Source of the DNA: an uncultured Lachnospiraceae bacterium
GTDB lineage: Bacteria > Bacillota > Clostridia > Lachnospirales > Lachnospiraceae
Direction of reading: 5' to 3'
DNA length: 64,000 nucleotides
Assembly: GCA_902793335.1 (NCBI GenBank)
Contig: CADBCZ010000002.1
Span: forward strand, 1-64,000
The notes under the pieces were generated by a model. It ran no database searches and was not told the DNA's origin. It saw nothing but the letters and a program-made list of their open reading frames with translations. Positions 52,385 to 61,073 of the stretch are shown here, piece by piece. Within the stretch, counting starts at the first letter, position 1; the number at the start of each line of letters is the position of its first letter. The position numbers were made by a program, and so were the translations under genes.

Positions 52385-53065
52385 ATGAAGAAAATTCATA
52401 TAATAGAAGATGACAAGGGAATACGAGAGGAACTTTCAATTCTTTTAGAGAATGCCGGTTATTCGGTGATAGTAATGGACATTTTTGAAAATGCTTCTGA
52501 ACAGATTCTGGCTGAAAAACCGGACATGGTTCTACTTGACATTAATCTGCCTTTCAAAAATGGTAAGGATATATTAAAAGAGATAAGAAGGTCATCTCAG
52601 ATTCCGGTAATCATGGTGACGAGCAGTGATGCTGAGCGGGATGAAATCATTTCCATGGGCTATGGAGCGGATGATTATATTACTAAGCCATATAATCCAA
52701 CACTGTTGCTTCTGAGGATTGGAAATATATTCAAAAGGATGGGAGCAGGAGCTTCTTTAGAGACAGCACATCTTGGGAATGTAGTGATAGATTTTCGCAG
52801 AAGTATTATATCGGATGAGGGTGGAAATGAGACTGTTCTTACTAAAAATGAAATGCTGATCCTTTCGCATTTATATAGTCATCTCGATTCAATTGTCAGC
52901 CGTGATGAGCTTATGACTGATCTATGGAACAACAGTGAGTACCTGAATGATAATGCACTTACTGTTAATATCAGTCGTCTACGTGCGAAGCTCGCAGATG
53001 CCGGTCTTACTGACCCTATCGAGACTCGTAAGGGCCAGGGTTATATTCTCACCAAAGGAAAGTAG
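52385..53065 (+). CDS. OmpR/PhoB-family response regulator (BceR-like)
   Basis: 226 residues: receiver domain (~1-115; acidic pair EDD, phosphorylated Asp in DMVLLDINLPFKNG, Lys in YITKPYNP) and a winged-helix DNA-binding domain (~130-226; LTKNEMLILSHL, LTVNISRLRAKLADAG, IETRKGQGYIL). With the kinase, ABC ATPase and FtsX-type permease that follow it forms a Bce-type antimicrobial-peptide resistance module. ATG 52385 with GAGAGTGG upstream is preferred to GTG 52367, which lies three bases after the cellulase stop. A matching operator lies at 54123-54144. Confidence 0.92.
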   Translation: MKKIHIIEDDKGIREELSILLENAGYSVIVMDIFENASEQILAEKPDMVLLDINLPFKNGKDILKEIRRSSQIPVIMVTSSDAERDEIISMGYGADDYITKPYNPTLLLLRIGNIFKRMGAGASLETAHLGNVVIDFRRSIISDEGGNETVLTKNEMLILSHLYSHLDSIVSRDELMTDLWNNSEYLNDNALTVNISRLRAKLADAGLTDPIETRKGQGYILTKGK

Positions 53066-53075
53066 GTTAAATTCA

Positions 53076-54140
53076 GTGAATCCCAAAAGTTATATATGTG
53101 ATAAGAAAACAGATATATTTCTCTCAATTTTCCTTGTGTTAGTTACTGTATGGCTGCTTGTTATATTTAAGGTTAATTCCGCGGTGACCATATTGATAAT
53201 AGGACTTATGATTGTAGTTGAGATTATAAGATTCATCCTCGATTACAGACGTAGAGTTGCTTTTTATTTGTCTCTCCTGACAAATGTAGAGCGCCTTGAT
53301 CAGGCATATCTTGTTCTTGAAACTATGGAACGTCCTGAATTTCTCGAGGGTCGGTTATTGTATGATATACTTTATAATATCAATAAATCTATGGTTGAAA
53401 ATGTAAACAGCTATTCAATTAAGAATAAAGATTTCAGAGAGTATATCGAGCTATGGATTCATGAGGTCAAGCTGCCACTTTCTTCGATAAGTCTGAAGCT
53501 TCATAACCTGATAGATGCAGAATCGAAAAGAAATTCAGCCAACATAGAATTATATAAGAAGCTCCAGTCAGAGGTTCGTCGTATCGAAAGCTTTGTAGAT
53601 CAGGTGCTTTATTATTCTCGATCTGAAAATGCCGAGAAGGATTATCATATTACGGAGACTGAGCTTTCAAAGATCATTCATGATGTTGCAATGGATAACA
53701 GGGAAACCATTCAGGAAAATGGAATCGATCTCAGGATAGAACATATAGAAAATGTTGTTCTAAATACAGATCAGAAATGGTTTTCATTTATAATAGGCCA
53801 GCTGATAAGTAATAGCATAAAGTATAAGAAGGACGTGGGCGAATCTTATGTCAGAATCTATGCTGATACTGAAGGATACATTACCAAGATTTCGGTTGAG
53901 GATAATGGTATCGGTATACCAGAGAGTGACAGGAAGCGTGTATTTGAAAAGTCATTTACGGGAGCAAATGGAATAGGGCATGCCAAGTCAACCGGAATGG
54001 GACTTTATATCGTTAAGACTCTTTGTGATAAGCTGGGACACCGGATATATGTCGAGTCTGAGTTCGGGGAGTGGACAAGGTTTACTATTGAAGTTAAAAA
54101 AAATGATTATTTTGGAGTTGTTAACATTACAAATTTGTAA
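53076..54140 (+). CDS. Sensor histidine kinase, intramembrane-sensing (BceS-like)
   Basis: 354 residues. Two membrane helices (~12-30 and 36-54) are joined by only a few residues, so there is no extracellular sensor domain; this is the mark of BceS-type kinases, which take their signal from the partner ABC transporter. The phospho-acceptor His lies in YIELWIHEVKLPLSSI (~134). The ATPase domain has NSIKYKK, DNGIGIPESDRKRVFEKSFTG and GMGLYIVKTLCDKLG. The start is GTG 53076 (MNPKSYICDKKTDIF), about ten bases after the response-regulator stop; the longer frame from 52947 only overlaps the previous gene. Its stop codon lies inside the BceR-like operator. Confidence 0.9.
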   Translation: MNPKSYICDKKTDIFLSIFLVLVTVWLLVIFKVNSAVTILIIGLMIVVEIIRFILDYRRRVAFYLSLLTNVERLDQAYLVLETMERPEFLEGRLLYDILYNINKSMVENVNSYSIKNKDFREYIELWIHEVKLPLSSISLKLHNLIDAESKRNSANIELYKKLQSEVRRIESFVDQVLYYSRSENAEKDYHITETELSKIIHDVAMDNRETIQENGIDLRIEHIENVVLNTDQKWFSFIIGQLISNSIKYKKDVGESYVRIYADTEGYITKISVEDNGIGIPESDRKRVFEKSFTGANGIGHAKSTGMGLYIVKTLCDKLGHRIYVESEFGEWTRFTIEVKKNDYFGVVNITNL

Positions 54141-54144
54141 TGTT
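54123..54144. promoter_or_regulatory. BceR-like operator (22-bp perfect palindrome)
   Basis: A perfect 22-bp palindrome, 11-base arms AACATTACAAA and TTTGTAATGTT, spans the stop codon of the kinase gene. Its core TTACA-AATT-TGTAA (54127-54140) fits TnACA-N4-TGTAA, the consensus reported for BceR-type regulators. It lies 86 bases before bceA. Confidence 0.85.
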
Positions 54145-54229
54145 TAGTAATATTAGAAAAACGACAGTTCTCTTCAACGGGTGTAATATTCAGACATAAG
54201 ATTAATACACCTAATGAAGGAGGTAAAAA

Positions 54230-54997
54230 ATGGAAGAAATTCTCAGAATAGAAAATATCGAAAAATATTATGGTAGCAGGTCATCTCTTACCAAGGCATT
54301 GGATTTGGTTTCATTTTCAGTTGATAAGGGTGAGTTTGTTGCGATTATGGGTGCCAGTGGAAGCGGTAAGACAACACTGCTCAACTGTATTTCAACTATT
54401 GATAAGGTCACATCAGGACACATATTTATTGGTGGAGAAGATATCACAAAGCTCAAGGGTAATGATCTCAACAGATTTAGACGTGAGGAGCTTGGATTCA
54501 TTTTTCAGGACTTTAATCTCCTCGATACTATGACTGCGTATGAAAACATTGCACTTGCGCTTTCAATCAAAGGAGTAGGTGTAGCCGGGATTGATAGTAA
54601 AATCAAAGAAACTGCAAATTCACTCGGTATAGAAGAAGTATTAAATAAATATCCATACCAGATGAGTGGCGGTCAGAAGCAGAGAGTCGCAGCGGCTCGC
54701 GCTATCATAACAGAGCCAAAGCTTGTTCTTGCAGATGAGCCTACAGGAGCTCTTGATTCAAGGTCTTCGAAGATGCTTCTTGAGAGCTTCAAGTTCATGA
54801 ATGAATCAATTCCTGCCACAATTCTAATGGTAACACACGATGCTTTTACAGCGTCATATGCAAAACGCGTTATATTTATCAAGGATGGAAAGATTTTCAA
54901 CGAGATCATTCGCGCGGATAAATCAAGAAAAGAATTCTTTAATGAGATCTTAGATGTAATCTCTCTTTTAGGAGGTGACGCCAGTGATGCTCTTTAA
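54230..54997 (+). CDS. ABC transporter ATP-binding protein (BceA-like)
   Basis: 255 residues of the MacB/BceA class: Walker A GASGSGKTT (~42), Q-loop FIFQDFNLLDTMTAYENI, signature MSGGQKQRVAAARAI, Walker B LVLADEPTGALDS and H-loop MVTHD. It powers the partner permease in removing peptide antibiotics such as bacitracin- or mersacidin-like compounds from their targets, and transmits the flux signal to BceS. RBS AAGGAGG precedes ATG 54230. The end overlaps the permease gene by 11 bases. Confidence 0.93.
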   Translation: MEEILRIENIEKYYGSRSSLTKALDLVSFSVDKGEFVAIMGASGSGKTTLLNCISTIDKVTSGHIFIGGEDITKLKGNDLNRFRREELGFIFQDFNLLDTMTAYENIALALSIKGVGVAGIDSKIKETANSLGIEEVLNKYPYQMSGGQKQRVAAARAIITEPKLVLADEPTGALDSRSSKMLLESFKFMNESIPATILMVTHDAFTASYAKRVIFIKDGKIFNEIIRADKSRKEFFNEILDVISLLGGDASDAL

Positions 54998-57011
54998 ATT
55001 AGCTCTTAAAAATATAAAGAAAAGTGTGAAGGATTATTCTATTTACTTCTTCACACTTGTAATAGGCGTGATCATTTTCTATATATTCAACGCACTGGAT
55101 ACGCAGACTGCAATGTTGGATGTATCAAACTCAACCAGAGAGATAATGGTACTGATGAGTACATTTCTGGCAGGTGTCAGTGTATTTGTGGCAATAGTTC
55201 TAGGTGCACTGATTATTTATGCAAGTAACTTTCTTATCAAAAGGCGAAAGAAAGAGTTCGGAGTCTATTTGACATTGGGGATGAGCAAACGGAGAATGTC
55301 AACTATTCTGCTTACTGAGACTCTTATCATAGGTATTATATCGATGATTGTAGGTCTTGTACTGGGCATAATTCTTTCGCAGTTTATGAGCGTTGCTGTT
55401 GCAAACATGTTCGAAGCTGACATGAGCCGGTTCACGTTTGTTTTTTCGGCAAAGGCTGCAGTCAAAACCATTATATTTTTCGGAATAATGTATGTTATAG
55501 TGATGATATTTAATACGATAGCAGTCGGCAGATGTAAGCTTATCGATCTGCTCTATGCTGAAAAAAAGAATGAACAGCTGAAAGTCAGAAATCCAATACT
55601 TTGTCTTACTTTATTTATTATATCCTGTGTGGTTCTTGGAAGGGCATATTACCTTGTAACGGTGGAGTTGGGAGCTGATTTTTTTTCCAGAACGGATTTG
55701 ATAAAAGTAATTATTATGGGATCTGTTTCCACATTCTTTATCTTCTGGTCGGTGTCGGGAAGTATTCTTTATATTGTGACAAGAATGAAGGGGTATTATT
55801 TTAAAAAGCTGAACAGTTTCACACTGAGACAGTTTAGCAGCAAGGCTAATACTATGGTTATGTCTATGACTGTGGTATGCCTGATGCTTTTTCTTACTAT
55901 CGTTCTTCTGGGTACTGCTATAAGCCTGACACGATCTATGAATAAGAATATAAAGGATTTCCTTCCGAAGGATATTCAGATAGTTTCAAAGGTAAATATA
56001 TCTGAAAAAGATGTAAAGACGGTTCTTTCTGAAAATGGATTTGATATGAGTAAGCTTAAGGATGTTGCCGGATACAATATATATGATTCTGAGGGACTTA
56101 CTATGGGAGAGGTTATGGGAGAATACATTCAATCTACCCTTAACATGTATACATTTGTATCTGAAGACACTGAAGAACAGATAATGAGTCTCTCTGAATA
56201 TAATGAGTTTGCGAAGACTTTCGGCAATGAGCAGCTTGCTATTGAGGATGATCAGTATGCAATAGTTTGTTCTCTGGATTCGGTTGTGAGAGCAAGAAAT
56301 GAAGCACTGGCTACAGGAAGGACGATTAATTACAGGGGATTCGAACTGAAGCCGGCTTATAGTGAATGTCAGATTGGAGAGATTCAGCTCAGTACCAATA
56401 AAATAAATGAGGGTGTGATTATAGTTCCGGACCATGTTGTTGAGGGAGCTAAAATTATAGAAAACTCAATTGTAGCAGATTATGTTGCAGATACGCCTGA
56501 AGAAATAAATGAAATAGAATTATATGTTAAGGATTTTATAGAGTCAAAATTTCAGAGAGAGGATGTCCCTTTTGATGACTGGTATCTATTCTATACCACT
56601 AAGGAAGTTTCAAAGTCTGCTTCGATTGGGATTGGGGCTATAGCAACATTTGTAAGCTTATATGTAGGAGTAATATTTCTTATAGCCAGTGCTGCAATCC
56701 TTTCATTAAAGGAGTTGTCTGAATCAGCTGATAATATTGAAAGATTTGCTGTGTTACGCAGAATTGGAACGGATGAGAAGATGATAGAAGCAGCACTCTT
56801 TAAACAGGTGGGTATGTTTTTCTTTTTCCCGATGCTGTTTGCGATAATCCATTCATTTTTTGGATTAAAGGCATCCAGTAAGATACTTGAAATATTCATT
56901 TCTGATGGTATGGGCCTTTCGATATTTGTGACGGCTGTGATTATAGTAGGTATTTATGGTGGTTACTTCATCATCACCTACATTACCAGCAAAAGAATCA
57001 TCAAAGGTTAG
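54987..57011 (+). CDS. ABC transporter permease with FtsX domains (BceB-like)
   Basis: 674 residues with ten membrane segments in the BceB arrangement: segments 1-4 with an FtsX domain (FGVYLTLGMSKRRMSTILLTETLIIGIISMIVG), four more near 195-300, a large extracytoplasmic domain (~310-535: DIQIVSKVNISEKDV ... VADTPEEINEIELYV) between segments 8 and 9 (approximate), and a C-terminal FtsX pair (FVSLYVGVIFLIASAAILSLK, FAVLRRIGTDEKMIEAALFKQVGMFFFFPM). The large loop recognises the peptide-target complex in known systems. ATG 54987 is preceded by GGAGGTG; GTG 54984 and 54975 are possible. Start region overlaps bceA. Confidence 0.92.
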   Translation: MLFKLALKNIKKSVKDYSIYFFTLVIGVIIFYIFNALDTQTAMLDVSNSTREIMVLMSTFLAGVSVFVAIVLGALIIYASNFLIKRRKKEFGVYLTLGMSKRRMSTILLTETLIIGIISMIVGLVLGIILSQFMSVAVANMFEADMSRFTFVFSAKAAVKTIIFFGIMYVIVMIFNTIAVGRCKLIDLLYAEKKNEQLKVRNPILCLTLFIISCVVLGRAYYLVTVELGADFFSRTDLIKVIIMGSVSTFFIFWSVSGSILYIVTRMKGYYFKKLNSFTLRQFSSKANTMVMSMTVVCLMLFLTIVLLGTAISLTRSMNKNIKDFLPKDIQIVSKVNISEKDVKTVLSENGFDMSKLKDVAGYNIYDSEGLTMGEVMGEYIQSTLNMYTFVSEDTEEQIMSLSEYNEFAKTFGNEQLAIEDDQYAIVCSLDSVVRARNEALATGRTINYRGFELKPAYSECQIGEIQLSTNKINEGVIIVPDHVVEGAKIIENSIVADYVADTPEEINEIELYVKDFIESKFQREDVPFDDWYLFYTTKEVSKSASIGIGAIATFVSLYVGVIFLIASAAILSLKELSESADNIERFAVLRRIGTDEKMIEAALFKQVGMFFFFPMLFAIIHSFFGLKASSKILEIFISDGMGLSIFVTAVIIVGIYGGYFIITYITSKRIIKG

Positions 57012-57084
57012 TTCAATTTATGCTGTGTATTGCATAAATAGAATATGAAAAAAGTTTCGTAAAAAGATGAATAAATAGTCTTGA

Positions 57085-57112
57085 CCTGGCCCCCCTGGGC
57101 CGGGTTTATTAT
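57085..57112 (+). terminator. Terminator after the Bce-type operon
   Basis: CCTGGCCC (57085-57092) and GGGCCGGG (57097-57104) form an 8-bp GC-rich stem with one wobble and a four-base loop, followed by TTTATTATT. Confidence 0.75.
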
Positions 57113-57143
57113 TCCTTCAAATATAAAACAGGAGGAATAATAA

Positions 57144-57479
57144 ATGAATGATCTAAGTCTGCTAACATGGAAAGAAATAAAGGAAATTTGTTCCCCTTGG
57201 AATGTCTGTCGATATTTATAGGTATAGGTTCATATTTTGGATTGAGTGAAATGAGGAAGTTCCCGTCAGGGGTGCTCCTCATTTTCTGTTTCAAAAAAGT
57301 GGCTGGAGAAGTTATCGGCATATAAGAATATACCTCGGCTTACCGTGAAATATTTCTCCACGGATACTCCTCAGTACAAAACTGCGCAGATGTACATAGA
57401 TGGTTTCAAAGCCAAGCTGGAGCATGATACTTCTTATAAGGGGTTGTGGACTGTGAATTTTACGCTGAATGAGTTCTAA
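57144..57479 (+). pseudogene. Decayed coding fragments, possibly phage-derived
   Basis: No intact gene lies between 57012 and 57598. A good RBS (AGGAGG) precedes a 25-codon frame at 57144-57221 (MNDLSLLTWKEIKEICSPWN...). Later, 57291-57479 is open without a start and reads KKWLEKLSAYKNIPRLTVKY..., with KAKLEHDTSYKGLWTVNFTL then NEF-stop, a composition like small phage tail or head-tail proteins. A hairpin (ATGAGGA...TCCTCAT near 57250-57280) sits between. These look like remains of deleted genes; the phage idea is only an impression. Confidence 0.35.
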
Positions 57480-57598
57480 ACGGAGCAACTTTATGTAGAA
57501 TAATAAATCAGTCATCGGCTATAATGAGAAATGTGCCATGTGCCGATATTGGATATGTGGTATGAAATTATATTTCAGTATTCAGGACTAAAAAAGAT

Positions 57599-58375
57599 AT
57601 GAACGGTAAAAAAAAGAAAAAGAAGTCAGTAAAGAATATAAATCCTTCCAAGAATAATAGTAAAGCTCAAATAAAAGAGGGGAAAAACTATTTGGAAGAA
57701 GAAGCAAAGTATTGGTCGAAAGATTATACTAATGAACATATACGTGAGCAAATAAAGGAAAATAGCCAGATGTTTAGTTTGATAATAGGGATACTGGCAT
57801 TTGCACTATTTATAATATTGCTGAGTTTTTTCATAGCGTATATAAAAAAAGCACCGGATAACCGAGTATGGGGGTTGGTTATAGGAATACCTTTAATGGT
57901 TATTGCAGGTGTAGGAATTCACGAGGCTGACTCATTATGTATGATAAAACATATCTGGCCTGCCTGCAGTGGAAGAAGGTTAAATGCGCGAGAGATAGAT
58001 GTACTGGTAAATGCTCCTGATACGATTTGGTTCGGAGAGTTAGGGGTTTTTGCAACTACCGAGGCTCTGATTGGAATTTATAAAGGTATAACGGTAGTAG
58101 AATATGAAGATATAGCTCGCATGGGTATAAAGGTAAGGCATCATATGAAAAAAACCACAAACGGCTCTTTGCGTGGAAGAATGAGTGCTGGACGGGCAAT
58201 GTATTATGCACTGACAGATCATTATGACGAATGGGATACTTATTATATTGTTGTTTGGATGAAAAATTACCGAAGATTCATACTGACGGAAGTGCAACGA
58301 AATGATTGTGAATCATTGATTCCGATTATTAAAGAAAGGTGCAGCAATGCAGAGTCAATATTGAAAGGAATATAA
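57599..58375 (+). CDS. Hypothetical membrane protein
   Basis: 258 residues; not recognised. The very Lys/Asn-rich N-terminus (KKKKKKSVKNINPSKNNSK) is followed by a helical stretch, two membrane segments (~61-86 and 95-110) and a soluble C-terminal part of ~150 residues with beta-rich PH-like character (DVLVNAPDTIWFGELGVFATTEALIGIY, KGITVVEYEDIARMGIKVR, YYIVVWMKNYRRFILTEVQ), which suggests a pleckstrin-like or immunity-type domain facing the cytoplasm. It lies in the AT-rich island and is followed after three bases by another unknown gene; the two are probably coexpressed. There is no strong RBS before ATG 57599. Confidence 0.6.
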   Translation: MNGKKKKKKSVKNINPSKNNSKAQIKEGKNYLEEEAKYWSKDYTNEHIREQIKENSQMFSLIIGILAFALFIILLSFFIAYIKKAPDNRVWGLVIGIPLMVIAGVGIHEADSLCMIKHIWPACSGRRLNAREIDVLVNAPDTIWFGELGVFATTEALIGIYKGITVVEYEDIARMGIKVRHHMKKTTNGSLRGRMSAGRAMYYALTDHYDEWDTYYIVVWMKNYRRFILTEVQRNDCESLIPIIKERCSNAESILKGI

Positions 58376-58378
58376 AAT

Positions 58379-59011
58379 ATGTCATTTTTTAGCAAATTGT
58401 TTAATACGGAAAAAGAAGAAAATAATGCTTTAACCAAAGAACAGAAGCAGATTGAAAAGAAGCTAAAAAAGCTAAATCATATGAAATATGATGACAAGAA
58501 AACATTATCTGCTGTTCGGATTGAAAATCCATATTTTGGAAATGGATTTTTAGTTAAGGATACAAGTTCGAAAGATGTATGTTACATAGATATACTAGGT
58601 GGGTTTAATAATCATTCTTTCGGCGATAAACCGGATGCTTCCTATAACTTGTACGAATTTAATGTGCGAGAAGATAATATAGATTATGTCCTTGCTTCCG
58701 TGGAGAGTATTTATAAAAAGTCCGATTCGATAATGGAAGAATGTTATGACGAAATTTATAAACAGATTACTACGTTTTTTGAGGATAATAGTGGCAGTGA
58801 TTGGGATATTCGTTTAAAGAATGAATTTAGTTTAGATTATTTAAAAGAGAATTGGTATGTCGAGGGGCTGTCTATTAATGATGATTGTATAGAAATATCT
58901 ATTGGTATAAAGGCTGCAGAAAATCCGGAACATGATGGTTTTTATAATGTAAGTATATTTGTTGACTATAGTACGCAGGAACCGGATGTTTCGTTTAATG
59001 TTGTATGGTAA
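58379..59011 (+). CDS. Hypothetical protein (immunity-protein-like appearance)
   Basis: 210 residues; soluble, acidic, no signal peptide. The N-terminal ~40 residues are a charged helix (KEQKQIEKKLKKLNHMKYDDKK). The remainder is predicted mixed alpha/beta, with YFGNGFLVKDTSSKDVCYIDILGGF, LYEFNVREDNIDYVLASVESIYKKSDSIMEECYDEIYKQI and WYVEGLSINDDCIEISIGIKAAENPEHDGFYNVSIFVDYS. The size, acidity and final beta strands recall polymorphic-toxin immunity families, but no signature allows naming one. The RBS lies within the end of the preceding gene (AAAGGAAT), three bases away. Confidence 0.6.
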   Translation: MSFFSKLFNTEKEENNALTKEQKQIEKKLKKLNHMKYDDKKTLSAVRIENPYFGNGFLVKDTSSKDVCYIDILGGFNNHSFGDKPDASYNLYEFNVREDNIDYVLASVESIYKKSDSIMEECYDEIYKQITTFFEDNSGSDWDIRLKNEFSLDYLKENWYVEGLSINDDCIEISIGIKAAENPEHDGFYNVSIFVDYSTQEPDVSFNVVW

Positions 59012-59041
59012 AATCGGTTCCTTTTTTCATGCCGTGAGGAG

Positions 59042-59668
59042 GTGATGGTTTGTATCCTTTTCCATACCGGGATGAGAATTTCGGAGTTCTGTGGACTTAC
59101 CTTAAAAGATATCGACCTTAAGAATAAGACAGTAAACATTGACCATCAACTCCAGAGAACTTCCGCTATGGAATATGTCATTCAGTCCACCAAGACCAAT
59201 GCCGGAACGAGAGTGCTGCCGATAACGGATGATGTGGCGGATATGTTCAGAGCAATCATTGAGGATAGAATACCACCGAAGGTTGAGAAGGTAATTGACG
59301 GATATACAGGATTTCTTTTCTACGATGAGGATGATATGCCACTTGTGGCTATGCATTGGCAGCATCGATTCAATCATATGGTTGGCAGGTACAATGATAT
59401 TTATAAGGTACAGATGCCGAACATAACACCTCATGTATGTAGACATACCTACTGTAGCAATCAAGCGAAAGCTGGGATGAATCCTAAAACACTTCAATAC
59501 CTTATGGGACATTCAGATATTTCAGTAACTATAAATGTGTACACGCATTTTGGATTTGATGATGCAGAAGAAGAACTCAAGCGAATGGAAGAGTTCAGAA
59601 AGGCACAGGCAGAGGTTGAAAAGAAGAATGAGAAACCGATGACAAAGAGGATGTTTAAGGCAATATAG
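59042..59668 (+). CDS. Tyrosine recombinase (integrase), catalytic-domain fragment
   Basis: 208 residues covering only the C-terminal catalytic domain of a Tn916/phage-type integrase: Arg-I in FHTGMRISEFCGLT, the Lys strand STKTNAGTRVLPIT, H-x-x-R in TPHVCRHTYC, and LMGHSDISVTINVYTH with the nucleophile Tyr. The N-terminal arm-binding and core-binding domains (usually ~150 residues) are missing, and the sequence starts abruptly at GTG-ATG 59042 behind AGGAGG, which may itself be part of the old gene. It is therefore a truncated and probably inactive integrase that marks the region as a former mobile island. Confidence 0.85.
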   Translation: MMVCILFHTGMRISEFCGLTLKDIDLKNKTVNIDHQLQRTSAMEYVIQSTKTNAGTRVLPITDDVADMFRAIIEDRIPPKVEKVIDGYTGFLFYDEDDMPLVAMHWQHRFNHMVGRYNDIYKVQMPNITPHVCRHTYCSNQAKAGMNPKTLQYLMGHSDISVTINVYTHFGFDDAEEELKRMEEFRKAQAEVEKKNEKPMTKRMFKAI

Positions 59669-59683
59669 TATAAAAAGAGGGGG

Positions 59684-59714
59684 CGCTCTGACTTATGGCT
59701 GGAGCGTTTTTTTT
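59684..59714 (+). terminator. Terminator after the integrase fragment
   Basis: CGCTC (59684-59688) pairs with GAGCG (59702-59706), followed by eight T. Short stem, long T run. Confidence 0.6.
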
Positions 59715-59769
59715 CTATAGAAAAAATGTCAATGAGCCGATATAATTTAGTAAAGAAGGAGTTGATAGT

Positions 59770-61071
59770 ATGGCAAGAAAAGTTGATGCAAAAGGTGGAA
59801 ATGGAGATGTGATTTTTGATTTAGAAAAGGGCACAGCAAAAAAATATTTGCGAAATACATCTTCTAAAGATAAAGTTCAACGTTTTGAAAAAGAATTGAA
59901 TTTATTAGATGAGATTAGCACCTTAGATATTCCAAACATTGTAAAAGTTCAAAATGTATTTATAAGTGATGAAAGAATACAAGAATCATATGTTGAAATG
60001 AAAAAGTATGACGGCTCCTTGTATGATTTGTTTGAGATTACAAGGGGAAATGTTGTTTTTTCTTTAAAACTGATATTGCCTGTAATAAAAGCTTTGGCTC
60101 AATTATCAGAATGTTCACCAGCAATATACCATAGAGATATAAAGCCTGATAATATTTTGTATGAAAAGGATGGGGATATATATTCACTATTTTTAACCGA
60201 TTTCGGGACTTGTTTTTTGAAAGATGGAAGTGAAAGATTAACGCCTGAAATAATGTCGATTGGTCCACGAATGTTTATTGCACCAGAATATGAGATAGGA
60301 AGAGTTGAAGAAGTAGATGAGAAAGGTGACATTTTTTCTGTTGGGAAGGTGATTTGGTGCATGCTGAATGGTGTTGTAGATGATTTTTTACCGTCTAATT
60401 TTTGGTTTGTTGATGAATATAATTTACAAAAAAGATTTCCTGATAATCCTGACATGGTAAAAGCAAATGTTATTATAGCATCGTGTTTGAGCACAAATCC
60501 GAAAGACAGATGTGATTATTTATCACTGATTTCTCAAATTGAAGGAGTTGTTTGTGAAAATAGAATACATGTAGAAAATGAAATGAAGCAAAAAGTTACA
60601 TTGTATCAAGAAAAAAGGAAGATGGAATTAATTGAGATAAAAGAAAGAAATAGATTGCTCGTAAACACATTCAGTCAGTGTTATGTTGAAGCTCTTGAAA
60701 TCTTATTAAGTGAATACGATAATTTTGAATTATTAAAGGTGTTACATAAAGAATATAAAAATAAGTCACAAGATGGAATCGAATATACAACTGTAAATGT
60801 AGAGAATAATTCGGCTCATTATTTGTATAGTAGAACATATGACAGAATTTATATATCGATAAATTATAATCCGGCACATGGAGATGAAAAGTATTGCAAC
60901 TTAACTATTTCATATAATATTTCTACACCGAGCGCAAACAGGACAATGAGTTTCAGGTTCGCAGAGAATAACACAATGGTTTGTGAAATTAGTGAAAATA
61001 TAGAGTTGTTGAATGTTGAAACAATGACCAAAGCCTTAAATATTATAATTATGGATTATATTTCCTACTAA
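59770..61071 (+). CDS. Stand-alone Ser/Thr protein kinase with an unrecognised C-terminal domain
   Basis: 433 residues, no signal peptide or membrane segment. Residues ~1-265 are a Hanks-type kinase: glycine-rich start DAKGGNGDVIFDLEKGTAKKYL with the ATP lysine, alpha-C EKELNLLDEI, the catalytic loop YHRDIKPDNIL (~118), the metal site TDFGTC, APEYEIG, DIFSVGKVIWCMLNG and NPKDRCDY. A coiled region follows (~265-300, NEMKQKVTLYQEKRKMELIEIKERNR), then a beta-rich C-terminal domain (~300-433) I do not recognise (YDNFELLKVL, HYLYSRTYDRIYISINYNPAH, NRTMSFRFAENNTMVCEISENI). PASTA repeats are absent, so it is not PrkC. It is AT-rich, with its own RBS (AAGGAG), in an island with methyltransferases; a defence role is conjecture. 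Confidence 0.85.
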   Translation: MARKVDAKGGNGDVIFDLEKGTAKKYLRNTSSKDKVQRFEKELNLLDEISTLDIPNIVKVQNVFISDERIQESYVEMKKYDGSLYDLFEITRGNVVFSLKLILPVIKALAQLSECSPAIYHRDIKPDNILYEKDGDIYSLFLTDFGTCFLKDGSERLTPEIMSIGPRMFIAPEYEIGRVEEVDEKGDIFSVGKVIWCMLNGVVDDFLPSNFWFVDEYNLQKRFPDNPDMVKANVIIASCLSTNPKDRCDYLSLISQIEGVVCENRIHVENEMKQKVTLYQEKRKMELIEIKERNRLLVNTFSQCYVEALEILLSEYDNFELLKVLHKEYKNKSQDGIEYTTVNVENNSAHYLYSRTYDRIYISINYNPAHGDEKYCNLTISYNISTPSANRTMSFRFAENNTMVCEISENIELLNVETMTKALNIIIMDYISY

Positions 61072-61073
61072 TC

